Below are positions 10,836 to 22,582 of a stretch of DNA of 64,000 nucleotides, in pieces. Under the pieces are notes generated by a model. It was not told the DNA's origin, made no database searches, and saw nothing but the letters and a program-made list of their open reading frames with translations. Position numbers and translations under genes: made by a program. Position 1 is the stretch's first letter, and each line of letters begins with the position of its first letter. The stretch is from Phymorhynchus buccinoides (lineage: Eukaryota > Mollusca > Gastropoda > Neogastropoda > Raphitomidae): contig CM065680.1 of NCBI GenBank assembly GCA_017654935.2, forward strand, positions 36,209,666 to 36,273,665, in the 5' to 3' direction.

Positions 10836-11402
10836 AATGCAACAATGCCTTGGTGGACATGGTGTTTGTGCTGGATGCCTCCACCAGTGTCACGGAGCAA
10901 AACTTCCTGGTCATGAAAGACTTCATCAAAGACTTCCTCTTCAATGCCAACATTGACGGGGGCAACGTTCGTGTGGGTATGATCATCTACAGCACTGAGG
11001 ACCACCTGCAGTTCAATCTCAACGAATACCAAGACAAATTGTCCATGTTCGTTGCTATTGACAACATTCCCTATCGTCATGGAAGCACCAACACAGCCGA
11101 TGCTTTGAAGACCATGAGGACTGAGATGTTTACAGCAGCCAATGGTGACCGTCCTGGTGTTCCCAATGTGGCCATCGTCATCACTGATGGTGTGTCCAAC
11201 ATCAACTCACGTGAGACCATCCCTGAAGCACAAAAAGCACAGGCACAGGGCATCCACATTTATGCCATTGGTATTGGACTGTCGGACACCACAGAACTGG
11301 ATGGCATTGCCAGCAAACCAGTGGATGAGAACCGTTTCAGTGTGCAAGAGTTCAGTGAGCTGAGGAACCTGCGATCCAAAGTCTTCTCTGCACTCTGTGA
11401 AA
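10836..11402 (+). CDS. VWA-domain exon A4
   Basis: A 567-bp exon, phase 1-1. The protein is the same as A2 by eye. The downstream intron carries the 27-bp insertion that makes this unit longer than the others. Confidence 0.9.
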
Positions 11403-11900
11403 GTAAGTCCATACAAACAAAATCTGAGAGTTTGCTGATGAATAGTCTCTTTTGCCATTTTACTCACTTTTTCTTCCAGTTTGCAAACATATGCTAGCAA
11501 AATATTACTACTTAATGGTTGCAGAATGAAACCATTTGTTTGGTGGTTTCGACTTGCATGCATGTTATCTGTGTATGTCTGTGAATGGGTGTTGTCTTTG
11601 TCCATATGTATTTGTTCGTAGTCATGTTGTATTTCGGCATGCCTGTACATAATAGATGTATATACAAAGCTTTCTTTGCCTGTACATAAATATGTTATTG
11701 TGTCTATTTTTCTGTGTGAGAAATAGGAAGAAAGAGAAGGGTTGGACATTGGGGGATAAAAGACAAACAGTGGACGTCTTTTTGTAAGACTTGTTTGTGT
11801 TGTCTGTATGTGTAACTCAACAAGGTGGTCTGTATGAATTACTGCATTTATTTAAATTTCACTTTAGCTATAATTATTACATGTTGATGTCTTTCTTCAG

Positions 11901-11942
11901 AGGCCCCACCACCATCTACTACACCAGTACCAGTACCAGCTG
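11901..11942 (+). CDS. Linker exon A-L5
   Basis: A 42-bp exon, phase 1-1, same sequence as the other A linkers, joining A4 to A5. Confidence 0.87.
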
Positions 11943-12412
11943 GTAAGAAATCAACCTTTCTGTCTGTCATGTATCAAAATGTATATAACAATAATCCTAT
12001 ATATACCCATAATCATTTTAATATACAATTATTATGTGTGCCAGTGCTTGTGTGTGGGTGTATCTGTGGGCATGTGTGTGTTGGTGAAATATGCATTTGA
12101 TAGAAGAGAAGGAAATGGTGGATAAGGTATGGCTAGTAGCACTCATAACATTGTTCTCCACTTGTGTAGAATATATCTGCAACGATGTGACTATTCTGTG
12201 TGTGAGTGCATGTGTATGCGGGTGTATCTGCATGTATGTGCGTGGTGGTTAAATATGGATTTCATAGCAGAGAAAGTACAGCTGGAGTGGTATGGATGGT
12301 AGCACTCATAAAATTGTTCTCTACTTGTGTATGAATCCACAACGCATAGACTAATCTTAAAATGCATTTATTCAGTGTGTGTAAGCAAGGCTTCAATACC
12401 CTATGTTTTCAG

Positions 12413-12979
12413 AATGCAACAATGCCTTGGTGGACATGGTGTTTGTCCTGGATGCCTCCACCAGTGTCACGGAGCAAAATTTCCTGGTCATGAAAGACTT
12501 CATCAAAGACTTCCTCTTCAATGCCAACATTGACGGGGGCAACGTTCGTGTGGGTATGATCATCTACAGCACTGAGGACCACCTGCAGTTCAATCTCAAC
12601 GAATTCCAAGACAAATTGTCCATGTTCGTGGCTATTGACAACATTCCCTATCGTCATGGAAGCACCAACACAGCCGATGCTTTGAAGACCATGAGGACTG
12701 AGATGTTTACAGCTGCCAATGGTGACCGTCCTGGTGTTCCCAATGTGGCCATCGTCATCACTGATGGTGTGTCCAACATCAACTCACGTGAGACCATCCC
12801 TGAAGCACAAAAAGCACAGGCACAGGGCATCCACATCTATGCTATTGGTATTGGACTGACGGACACCACAGAGCTGGATGGCATTGCCAGCAAACCAGTG
12901 GATGAGAACCGTTTCAGTGTGCAAGAGTTCAGTGATCTGAGGAACCTGCGATCCAAAGTCTTCTCTGCTTTGTGTGGCA
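12413..12979 (+). CDS. VWA-domain exon A5, last and most diverged A copy
   Basis: A 567-bp exon, phase 1-1. It differs from A2 by Tyr to Phe (LNEFQDK), Ser to Thr (GLTDTTELDG), Glu to Asp (FSDLRNL) and a last residue of Gly instead of Glu (ALCG). The donor context also differs (GGCA/GTAAGTTT), and the downstream intron is unlike those inside the array. A5 is therefore the array-edge copy, least touched by homogenisation. All metal-site residues and the cysteines are present. Confidence 0.9.
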
Positions 12980-13159
12980 GTAAGTTTTATATCTCTTTTT
13001 ATAATCAGAAGAGTGCATTGTGTGTTTTACTTCTATGTTTGTGAATTAAAACAGTCTTCATAGTTCAACATGCATAATTTACTGTTGTGATTCATTTTTA
13101 AATTCTTCTTTTAGAATGATTATGCCAATAATGTATCATTGTACGAGTTTTCATTTCAG

Positions 13160-13246
13160 TTTGTAGCAAAAGTGTAAAAGCGTCCAAGTTCAGGTTGCAA
13201 CAAATGGTAGAGGTACCCATCTACACGCCATTGTTTAAGCACTTTG
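13160..13246 (+). CDS. Exon after the A array, 29 codons, basic tail segment
   Basis: The acceptor TTTCATTTCAG precedes this exon and the donor GTAAGTTTTG follows it. The 87-bp exon is phase 1-1 and stays open, encoding CSKSVKASKFRLQQ then MVEVPIYTPLFKHF. It has one Cys and many Lys/Arg. No known domain is recognised. Its length (a multiple of three) and matching phase support a real exon. Confidence 0.7.
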
Positions 13247-13659
13247 GTAAGTTTTGCTGTTTTGTTGCTGCTTTTCATATATTGTTTTGTGACCTAATGG
13301 TTAGATAATTATTTGTTTGTTTGCCTTTAAATACAAATTGTGTTTATACTCTCATGGATAGAGTTCACATTTGAAGAGTAAATAAAGCATCTGTGAAGCA
13401 GAAGCTTTACTTATAGTAGCTCTTATGAATATTTATTTCTATGGTGTACATGCATAATACGTTTCTATTCATTTTCACTTATGGCACAGCTAAGTTTCTA
13501 ATCAGTGACAGTTTGTGCCACTCCAAAGCTGTCGCTTTTAAGTTGTATGCTTAAATACCTATTTCTAAGCAAAGTCATATGCACATTTTTGCTCAATGTA
13601 ATACATATGACGCCAAACTATGATATTTAGTAATAATATGTGTAATGTTCTTCTTACAG

Positions 13660-13685
13660 AATCCATCTTCTTGGGAGCAAATTAA
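13660..13685 (+). CDS. Terminal coding exon of the A-array transcript
   Basis: The acceptor TTCTTACAG is followed in phase 1 by ESIFLGAN and a TAA stop at 13683-13685. This closes an open frame running from the array through 13160-13246. A polyadenylation signal lies 351 bp downstream of the stop. It could be the gene's end, or an alternative end if A5 also splices to the linker at 15107. Confidence 0.65.
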
Positions 13686-13858
13686 AAATCAGATGCATCC
13701 ATCAGTTTCATTTCTCAAGTTATAAAAGACTCCATCACATAGTATTCAACTCCCATTTGTGGTTGCAGCACGTGTATAATGATTGAGGAGAAGCACAACG
13801 AGCAACTTAAAAATTATGGCATTGAAAATTCAGCTGTTTAAATTGGCGTTCATTCCAA

Positions 13859-13990
13859 GCCAACGCTCTGAAGACCATGAGGACTGAGATATTCACAGCA
13901 GCCAGCCAATGGTGACCGTCCTGGTGTTCCCAATGTGGCCATCGTCATCACTGATGGTGTGTCCAACATCAACGCACGTCAGACCATTGC
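13859..13990 (+). pseudogene. Relic of an A-type VWA exon in the 3' untranslated region
   Basis: About 130 bp match the middle of the A-type VWA exon, from the codons for NALKTMRTE through VITDGVSNIN to the QTIA region. A 4-bp duplication (GCCAGCCAAT) breaks the frame. Both ends stop abruptly with no splice sites. It looks like a degraded sixth array copy or a converted fragment. Confidence 0.8.
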
Positions 13991-14035
13991 TAAAGAAGAA
14001 TATGTCATTCACACACAAAGTGTCTAGAATAATTC

Positions 14036-14041
14036 AATAAA
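14036..14041 (+). promoter_or_regulatory. Polyadenylation signal AATAAA
   Basis: A canonical AATAAA 351 bp after the TAA at 13683-13685. A GT-rich stretch (GTGTCCATATTTGTGTGC) follows about 10 bp later, as expected downstream of a cleavage site. Confidence 0.55.
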
Positions 14042-14730
14042 CCATCCAGTGTCCATATTTGTGTGCTTTATATGTTTGAAATATGTTAATTGTGTTTTAT
14101 GGTGTACATTAAAAAGCAAAACATAAAAAAAAAACTAACTGTGAACTACAACATGGGGTGTTAAAATGCTTATTCATCGATGGTCAAAGTCATGATGCCT
14201 GTGAGATGAATTGATTCCTAATGTTGTATTTTAGGTTGACACCTAAAATAGCTCATAATGAAATCTTGTGGAGCAAAATACAGATATTCAGACTTTTTTG
14301 TCTCTCCCCTTTTCTTTTTGTCTCTGTTTATGTGTGTTTAGGTGTCGTGTGTCTCTGCTTCTCTGTCTTTATCTCTGTCTCTCGCTCTTTCTCTCTCTCC
14401 CTCCCTCTCACAAAATGTTGTCTTTTATTCTCATTTCAGCCTCTTTCTTGTTTTTCAGCTTTTGTAATATCAGGAATATGTTTGAATGTTCACATATTCA
14501 TTAAATGGGCTTATTTTTTATGAAAACAGTTCGATAAATAAAATATTTTGTCTGGACTGCCTTCTGTATTTCTTTGGATGAGTGGTGAGATGCAGTACTG
14601 GTTTTAATTTTAGTTCTGTGAAAGCTCTGGTTTTGATCGACACTTGCAGTGCGGTATGTTTTATATTTATTTTATCTTTGTCAAAGGTTCAAGATACATT
14701 AAAGAAGTCAAAATCTTCCAATCTACCGTT

Positions 14731-14784
<54 letters not shown>

Positions 14785-14800
14785 GCGTGCGTGCGTGTGC

Positions 14801-14873
<73 letters not shown>

Positions 14874-15106
14874 CATTGAAGTGATGGATTGTTTTCCTCC
14901 CCTTTGTCTTCTTTCACAATAATTGTTTTATGTTCTTAATCTTCATATTTAACATCAGTAGCGATATGTAGGAACAGCGACAAAGAGCATTTTGCCACAT
15001 TTGAGTAACATGTAGACAATTGATTTGTTTTAATAATATGGGCTTATATATTCATGTGTTGACAAAGCACGACTAAGTTGTTCTATGTTACTCACTCGTT
15101 TTTCAG
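14042..15106. other. Non-coding stretch between A and B parts, with (GT)n
   Basis: No coding exon is recognised here. A (GT)n tract with interspersed GC (GCGTGCGTG) lies at about 14,731-14,872, and CT-rich sequence at about 14,298-14,410. It may be an intergenic region or an intron, and no convincing promoter or first exon was found. Confidence 0.6.
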
Positions 15107-15169
15107 GACCCGTAGAACCACCAGTGAAACCTACCAGACTGCCCATTACATTACCTCCCAAAGGCGACG
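15107..15169 (+). CDS. Linker exon B-L1, Pro-rich, 21 codons
   Basis: The acceptor TTTTTCAG precedes a 63-bp phase 1-1 exon encoding PVEPPVKPTRLPITLPPKGD, and the donor is GTAAAACC. Its second half (LPITLPPK) is the motif repeated in all later B linkers. It is the first recognisable exon of the B part, and no signal peptide precedes it. Confidence 0.78.
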
Positions 15170-16041
15170 GTAAAACCCGAAACATGCTTTTTATTTTAGG
15201 TCTTTATAGTCGTTAATTGTCATATTATCTGTTTTATCATTTATTCTGGTCTGATCACAAACGCTAATCTGTTGGGTGTATGTCTCGATTAAGATTATCG
15301 AGTTATAGGGTATCCTTTTCCTTTGTTATATACGAGGGCATTTTTACATGTTCATGAGAATACTAGCAATTGCTATCTAGGATATTGTGGTTATCATAAA
15401 CTTTCCCACAAAATGAATTGCGACCCTTTACATCTTCTGCAAAGTAGCTCCCATCGCATTATCTGCAGGCTTGATTTTTTTTATTCGTTATTATATTGGA
15501 CGAAATTTAAGTCATGTTTGCATTTCCATTTACATAAGGCTACTGCAATATCATTATCATGTTGATGTAGCTGGCAAGACTGTCACAGGAGTTTTGGCAA
15601 ATATGAATTCACATTTGGTAAGATGGGAAATAACTTGGGTTCACTTAATTATTCCTTCCATTCTCTTTCCCTCTCCAACCTCACCATCATCTGATTTCTA
15701 CCTGATTCTTTAGAACACATTAGTATTTGGAATGTTCAGAACTTGCCAGTGTGTATAAGTGGTACTGTATTACTCGAATCGCGTTGTAATATATTTAGTT
15801 TATCGTGACCAGAACCTACCTCGAACCCTGCATTAAAATTGACCACAATGCCAGGATCATCAGTTTTTATGCTTATCTTTGAATTTTTTCTATAACAAAT
15901 TTTATCAAAGCTACCCCTGAATCAATCTCAAAGGTTGCTGTAATGGTACAATCCTCAAATTTGATCTTCATTTGTGACGTGATTTAAATAAAGGCAAAAT
16001 TGATTCACAGTTATATTAATTGCAATAATTTGTGATCACAG

Positions 16042-16608
16042 GTTGTGCTGGGGGTAAGGTCGATCTCGTCTTCATCCTGGATTCCTCCACCAGTGTCACA
16101 GGACCCAACTTTGAATTGATGAAGGGTTTCGTCAAAGACTTCCTGGAAATCGCCGACATCGACAGTGGCAACGTTCGGGTTGGTGTCATCATCTACAGCA
16201 CAGAGGACCACGTGGAGTTCCAACTCAATTCTCACGGCACAAGAGCCGCAGTCAATGTCGCCATTGACAACATCCCCTACCGTTATGGCAGCACCAACAC
16301 AGCCGACGCTCTGAAGACCATGAGGACTGAGATGTTCACAGCAGCCAATGGTGACCGTCCTGGGGTGGATAACATTTGCATCGTGGTCACAGATGGTGTG
16401 TCCAACATCAACTCACGTAGGACCGTCCCAGAGGCCGAACAAGCACGCGGCCAGAACATCCACATCTATGCCATTGGCATTGGACTGACGGACACCAGAG
16501 AGTTAGATGGCATCGCCAGCAAACCAGTGGAGAAAAATCGATTTGCTGTCCAGAAGTTCAGTGAACTCCAAGGGTTGAGAGATCAGGTTTTCTCGGCATT
16601 CTGCCCAG
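16042..16608 (+). CDS. VWA-domain exon B1
   Basis: A 567-bp exon, phase 1-1, encoding a 189-residue VWA domain of the B subtype. It opens GCAGGKVDLVFILDSSTSV and closes SAFCP. The metal-site motif DSSTS, Thr in GSTNTADAL and Asp in VVTDG are all present. Relative to A-type it has VEFQLNSHGTRAA in place of LQFNLNEYQDKLS, and RRTVPEAEQARGQ after the metal-binding Asp. B1 alone has Val in AAVNVAID and Lys in AVQKFSEL. The donor is a normal CCAG/GTATGAG. Confidence 0.9.
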
Positions 16609-16733
16609 GTATGAGTTTTATATAGGCATATGTGCTTTGGATGTGTGTTTTTCTTTCAGGATTGGGATGCATTTGGTGCTTAATGTTCTAACCATAATAC
16701 AAAAAAATGGAATTTTGATTTTTAAATCTGCAG

Positions 16734-16760
16734 GATACAAACCACCAATTACTTTCACAG
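16734..16760 (+). CDS. 27-bp microexon after B1 (YKPPITFT)
   Basis: The acceptor AAATCTGCAG precedes it and GTATGTAAC follows. Phase 1-1, nine codons, encoding YKPPITFT between split Gly codons. It extends the Pro-rich hinge. Equivalent microexons follow B2 (22282), B3 (25350), B4 (29181) and B5 (35244). Confidence 0.75.
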
Positions 16761-17724
16761 GTATGTAACAGGACTAAATGAGAGATTAAGGGCAAATGTC
16801 GTTTATGTGCAATGAAAAAAAGAGCACAGTATGGTGAAACTACCTGCTATGGTCATAGAGCATTTCCTTAACATCATTATTTCCTAAACATCTAACAACT
16901 TCTTAACAATTGTTTAAAGTTTTTCTTGTATGTGCCTACGTTTGTAAGACCAAATTCAAAGAGCAGGTATACTCTTTAAACCATATATTTTGCACAAGTT
17001 ATATATTTTTTGCATTTGCAATCAGTTTGACTTTATACTGCCAGATTGTGTGTGCGTACAAAAGTGAATATTGATTGTTTTAAGGCAAAATAGCATTGCA
17101 GAGAAAACTATTTTCAATTCGTTACATGCATATTGTTTTGGCATCCACGCTCTCTAAAGGTATACTATAAACTGGTGCAAGCATGGTAGGAAAATGGTGG
17201 AAGAGGCCAGGTGTGACGCTGTTGCCATCTGACGGACAACATGCTATGTGCATTTTTGCGAGCAGGGTTTTTAATTTCAGCATCCGACTCTACACTCAAG
17301 CTCTCACAAAAGAAGAAGCAACATAGCTTCCTGTGAAATTCGAATGACGAGGAGGTTTTAGTCATCACTTTGCACTTTGATATGTTGGTACATTTTATGT
17401 GGATGCTAAAGTTTGTTAATAGATAAACAATAGACCTGTTTCATGCTACACTTCATTGTTCTGATCCTATTAATGACTTTTTTTTACGACGAATCCCTCA
17501 CATATTTTGTATATTTTGCTTATTCATTCACATAACTATTTGAGAATGGACTCTTTCCAGTTTATATTAAATTAGGCTTATCTACAATACAGCTCTCCTT
17601 AATCTTTCTTTTTCGTTTTAGTGATTGCATCACTCAGCCAAAACTTTCATTCTCAAAACACATCGATCTGCTCAGTGGCTGCAGGTCATATCATGATGCA
17701 GGTATCCCTAAAACTGTGGAATTC

Positions 17725-17854
17725 AGTAGCCAAATTCATTTGACAGCTAGGTGAGGCCAACTTATAATAAGAATTATCACTATATGTTCCGAAAACAAAA
17801 GTTGGGGTGGGGAGGGGGGGTGGCAGAGAGAGAGAGAGGGGGGGGTGTACACAT

Positions 17855-17926
<72 letters not shown>

Positions 17927-18310
17927 AGAGAGAGGGAGAGAGAGAAACAGACAGACAGACAGACAGACAGTTAAAGGTGAAAATGATGTTTTACGTCCTC
18001 TCGGTCATAGACGCATATGGGACATATGTAAATACAAAGATGGTGGGAACAATACTGGGTGCAATGCCCGGAGGCAGTGCAACACCAGTAAAGTCCCGAG
18101 TTCTTAACAATATAGATAGTGTAGCGGTAACCACGCCTCAGTTAAACCTCATCGGCTATGGTACCGCCAGAGTTGAATATGTATATATAGACAGTTAAAG
18201 AGAATAGTGACTACATAAAGTAGCCAACTTAATTTGACAGCAGAGGCCAAGTGAGGTCAAACAGACTACTGTGCCAGGCAAACTTCTAATAAGAAAGCAT
18301 CACCATATGT
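17725..18310. repeat. Two direct repeats about 0.5 kb apart, enclosing (GA)n
   Basis: The sequence at 17,725-17,785 (AGTAGCCAA, ATTTGACAG, GAGGCCAA, CTTATAATAAGAA) recurs imperfectly at 18,219-18,310, with extra bases inserted. Between them lie a (GA)n tract at 17,857-17,945, (CAGA)n at about 17,947-17,970, and ~230 bp of unique sequence. Confidence 0.5.
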
Positions 18311-19253
18311 GCAACACCTACAGTTGTTTTAACCATCTAAAATTCAATCGTTCAATTGTTCATGATGTAGGTTATTTTTTTTCACGCATTAAGGCCTTAC
18401 GCTTAAACATGTTACAATATTAATAATATAGGCCTAATGTGTAATATTTATTAGTCCTTAGTGGCTCGCACTAACACTGTTGATCATACATGTTTTGATT
18501 TCCAATGGTGATCGAGATTGCGACTGCTATAGATCAGCCTCATGGTGTGCCAATCTTTCTTCAATGTTCAATAGCTTGTTTTCGTTTTATGGATGTTGAT
18601 CCCATAAATGTTATAGATACTTAAAGTCACTCCCAGAAAAATGTTTTAAGCACTTTACATTCATTCAACAGACCTGTTTACTCTACCCTTTTCGAGTAGT
18701 ATTCCACTCAGTTTGGATGTCTTCTACTCTTCAAAATTGAAAATAATTCTCTTTAATTCTTGATTGCTACTCATTTTCAGGGAACATTGTTTGATGGTTT
18801 GCACCAAAACTACTCATTTCAGCTATCCCGACTACTCAAAGTAGGGGGTAAACAGGTCCGATCCAATAAGTGCTCAACATGCATAGAGTCAAAATTACTC
18901 AAGTGTCATTTAGGGAGTTAATGTATTGTGAATAGTGTGGCAGTGATGGGGTGGGGGGTGGGGGTGGACAACGTAAATATACTGCAAAAATCGTTTGAAT
19001 CATTTGCCATGAAGCAATGAACAGGATCGCCAGCACCACTGCATAATTTCTCACCATATTAATATCATGGACCGGATGGGCGTCTGGCCGTGACGGAGGG
19101 GAGGGGATGATGTAGTCAAGAGTAAGAGCAACTCTCTAAAGCTAATGACAGACGCATTACGAGATTACGATTACGAGGAGAGGTAGGAGGGAGAGAGACA
19201 TAGAGAGGGGGAAGAAGTGAGAGAACACGAGAGAGAATGAGGGAGAGAAAGAG

Positions 19254-19257
<4 letters not shown>

Positions 19258-19344
<87 letters not shown>
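19258..19344. repeat. (GA)n microsatellite
   Basis: About 43 AG units with GA-rich flanks from 19,180, then imperfect (CAGA)n to about 19,383. Confidence 0.95.
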
Positions 19345-19349
<5 letters not shown>

Positions 19350-20432
19350 CAAATAGACAGACCGACAGACGGACTGACAGACAATTTTATATCGTCTTGA
19401 TTCGCCCTTTCCCGATTAATCCTTCTCCTTACCCCGTGATATTTAAATCAAATGTGTGTGGGTGTTTTTTAATTTGCAGGACATAATCATAAAAGACCCA
19501 TTTTACAACAACTTTTTTTTATAATAAAAATTAACAAACACGCAAGCAAAAAACAACTTCATAGTTAAAGAACTCATCAAAATGCGTTCCTCGAGTTTGG
19601 AGATTACCCTTCTACTTATTTCACGAATTTACCTTGAATCACGCAATATTTCAGACTTCCACGCGAATCAGTTTCTACTTTTTGCGTGGAATTTTGAGTC
19701 TGTCCTGGAGTGTAGTCTAAAGCCATAAGTTTAAATTATTTTTTTAATCGGACATGCCTTTCATGTGTGCATGTTATGTGGCCTTTATCGTAAAGACAGA
19801 CAGATTACTATGAGTAAGAAACTAAGTAAGAAGTTTATTCCGTTTTTCCTTTTGTTTATCCTTGTTACCAGTTATTGTGAAATCACAAAATATAGTACAA
19901 GCATGCCCCGTCGTTATTTTTAACTCAGGATTCTTGAAATACATTCAAAACCGTTGATTAAGTATTCACTTGTCATTTGGTAAAAAGTAGCTTGCTATAT
20001 GTTTTGTTGTTGTTGTTGGTTGATTGGTTTTGGTCTCTTTTTAACAATTGGTGACTGTTCAGTCTTTTGTCTGTGGTAGTACATTTTGGTGCTGGTGTTT
20101 GATTGAATATTTGTTTGTTTCGTTATCTGTTTTTCAGTTTATTTTCAAGAAACAAGTGTTTTCCAAAACATTGCTGGATATAGGATATGATAGCTGGGAT
20201 GAGAACTAATGGGACTAGGGGATGGAGGGAAGGTGTTGGGGTCTGGTGTAATGAATTATACTTTTATGTAACCTCAAGCACATATCTCTTACAATACATT
20301 CAAGTATGCTAAGTAGTGTAGGATGGTGCCAGATAAATATTAAGAATTGATTAATGGGCAATTTCACGATTTGGATTTAACATATACATACTTACTGTAT
20401 ATAGTAATAATAATAATAATAATAATCGTTTA

Positions 20433-20711
20433 TCAGGGTCGGATCTAGGGGGGCTGCTTTGGGTGCTGCAGCACCCCCCACCCTCCCTCGGCTGTCAACG
20501 CTCTTAAGAAGTTCTGTTCTGAGCTCACAGGAGATGCCACAAAACAGTTTCTAAAATGTTGAAAACTCGTTTTCGGCCGGTGGGCATCGCCCCCCTGGAC
20601 CCCCCACCAGGGCTTTGCCCCTGGACCCCACCTGGGCCTACGCGGCCCCTGGACCCCGGCCTAAGCAAAGTTTCAAGCACCCCCCCTTCAAAACTCTGTG
20701 ATCCGGTCCTG
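20433..20711. mobile_element. GC-rich dispersed element with short inverted ends
   Basis: The ends CAGGGTCGGATC (20,433-20,444) and GATCCGGTCCTG (20,700-20,711) are inverted repeats matching at 10 of 12 positions. The interior is C-rich with repeats of CCCCTGGACCCC, very different in composition from the AT-rich surroundings. It resembles a non-autonomous DNA transposon. It directly follows an (AAT)n tract. Confidence 0.4.
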
Positions 20712-20930
20712 TTTATTCATTTGTTTTCTGTATGACGAGTGAACAAATCAAAGTACAATTAATAAAAAGACAAATGTTGAGCTGGTAGTTTTAGTCACAA
20801 GGTATTCTGTAAATCTTCACGTATATCTGTGTCTTTGTACTCCTATTTGTATCAATGTCGTTGTGGGCGCTTCTGTTCAGTGGTTTCGTTTGCATTTCAA
20901 ATAATTATCTTTAACTGTCTAATTTTGCAG

Positions 20931-20972
20931 TTGTCACCATACCACCAATTACACTACCTCCTAAAAAAGAAG
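20931..20972 (+). CDS. Linker exon B-L2
   Basis: A 42-bp exon, phase 1-1, with acceptor AATTTTGCAG and donor GTACGTAC. It encodes VTIPPITLPPKKE, the standard B hinge. Confidence 0.82.
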
Positions 20973-21582
20973 GTACGTACCAAATCTTTAATTGAATCAA
21001 ATTAGACTTTTCAGTGCATGGAAAATAATTGAAGAAAGAATTGATGTATTTGAGGAAACTGTTGTCGGCCTACAAAAATGAAGGCAAACTCCAACTGTTC
21101 TTTCGCTACTTTAGATTTTAATTTCTGAATAACACCCAGCTAATTCTGATTTTTGTAATAGTTATTGTCTTGTTGATATGTATGCGTATTACTGGGCCCT
21201 GTGCGTCTCGTCTTCAGATTTCATGAAAAAAATGCAAGTTATTAAGTCGGTAACGTTTTACGCAATATTCGTAGCTCGTTATCCCTCCCTGGGGGCCTGT
21301 GTCTTTATTTCAAGTATTTCTTGAGCAAACAAGATATGTTATGATTTTCATTTACTTTTTTCTTCGTCTACAAAAATGCCAATTCTTGTGAACAAAATCT
21401 TGAAATACATTGAGTACATTTCATTTTTATGTACATTTAGAGACCCATGAATTTTGCAGTTTCAACAGTCACTGAAATATCTCTTGCAATTCATCGAAAT
21501 ATGCTATCAATTATTATGATTTAACATAAAATGCGTTTTTTCTGTTTCTTGAATTTTGTTTTGTTTCTTTGTTTTACCACAG

Positions 21583-22149
21583 GTTGTGCTGGGTCTAGGG
21601 TCGATCTCGTCTTCATCTTGGATGCCTCCACCAGTGTCACTGAACCCAACTTTGAATTGATGAAGGATTTTGTCAAAGACTTCCTGGAAATCGCCGACAT
21701 CGACAGTGGCAACGTTCGGGTTGGTGTCATCATCTACAGCACAGAGGACCACGTGGAGTTCCAACTCAATTCTCACGGCACAAGAGCCGCAGTCAATGAC
21801 GCCATTGACAACATCCCCTACCGTTATGGCAGCACCAACACAGCCGACGCTCTGAAGACCATGAGGACTGAGATGTTCACAGCAGTCAATGGTGACCGTC
21901 CTGGGGTGGATAACATTTGCATCGTGATCACTGATGGTGTGTCCAACATCAACTCACGTAGGACAGTCCCAGAGGCCGAACAAGCACGAGGCCAGAACAT
22001 CCACATATATGCCATTGGTATTGGACTGACGGACACCAGAGAGTTGGATGGTATCGCCAGCAAACCAGTGGAGAAAAATCGATTTGCTGTCCAGGAGTTC
22101 AGTGAACTCCAAGGGTTGAGAGATCAGGTTTTCTCGGCATTCTGTCCAG
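21583..22149 (+). CDS. VWA-domain exon B2
   Basis: A 567-bp exon, phase 1-1, with normal donor CCAG/GTATGTG. It opens GCAGSRVDLVFILDASTSVTEP and has VITDG, so it is of the SR/DAST/TEP haplotype shared with B3. B2 alone has LMKDF in place of LMKGF and Val in FTAVNGDR. Metal-site residues and the cysteines are complete. Confidence 0.9.
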
Positions 22150-22281
22150 GTATGTGCTGCTCGTTGACAAGTTTATTTCCAGAATACTTGTAGTCAGTGT
22201 TTCCTGAGTGTTCGTTTTCGGTTGTTGTCACATTTAAGTCTAAGGAGAATGCATTGTACTGCTTCAAGTTTTTGCCTACAG

Positions 22282-22308
22282 GGTACAAACCACCAATTTC
22301 AAATGAAG
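22282..22308 (+). CDS. 27-bp microexon after B2 (YKPPISNE)
   Basis: Acceptor TTGCCTACAG, donor GTATGTGT, phase 1-1, encoding YKPPISNE. It is identical to the microexon at 29181. Confidence 0.75.
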
Positions 22309-22370
22309 GTATGTGTACTTAAATTAGGACAAGTTTTATTTGCGACACATGCACGTACAAATTGCTATTT

Positions 22371-22582
<212 letters not shown>

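Larger units (their letters stand above)
5655..12979 (+). repeat. Tandem array of five two-exon units, period about 1.55 kb
   Basis: Five head-to-tail copies of linker exon, ~470-bp intron and VWA exon, joined by ~470-bp introns. Linker starts are 5655, 7224, 8774, 10324 and 11901, giving periods of 1569, 1550, 1550 and 1577 bp. Introns are as similar as exons, so the copies are recent or homogenised. The fourth unit has a 27-bp insertion around 11,640-11,670 that repeats GCCTGTACATAA. The first unit has a 12-bp insertion near 7100 and a 5-bp insertion in its VWA exon. Introns contain GT-rich sequence (TGTGTGAGTGCATGTGTATG) but no other gene. Confidence 0.95.
16761..20930. other. Long intron of the B part, repeat-rich
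   Basis: I see no further VWA or linker exon in this 4.2 kb. It holds a pair of direct repeats (17,725-17,785 and 18,219-18,310), two (GA)n tracts, an (AAT)n tract at about 20,405-20,425, a G-rich stretch near 18,950, and a dispersed element at 20,433-20,711. Confidence 0.65.

Noticed and set aside
5655..12979. CRISPR-like array from regular repeats
   Set aside because: Units are 1.55 kb with coding exons and introns in a eukaryotic genome.
17751..18198. Coding frame running from the (GA)n tract into unique sequence
   Set aside because: It starts in low-complexity sequence, has no recognised domain, and sits in a long intron between direct repeats.
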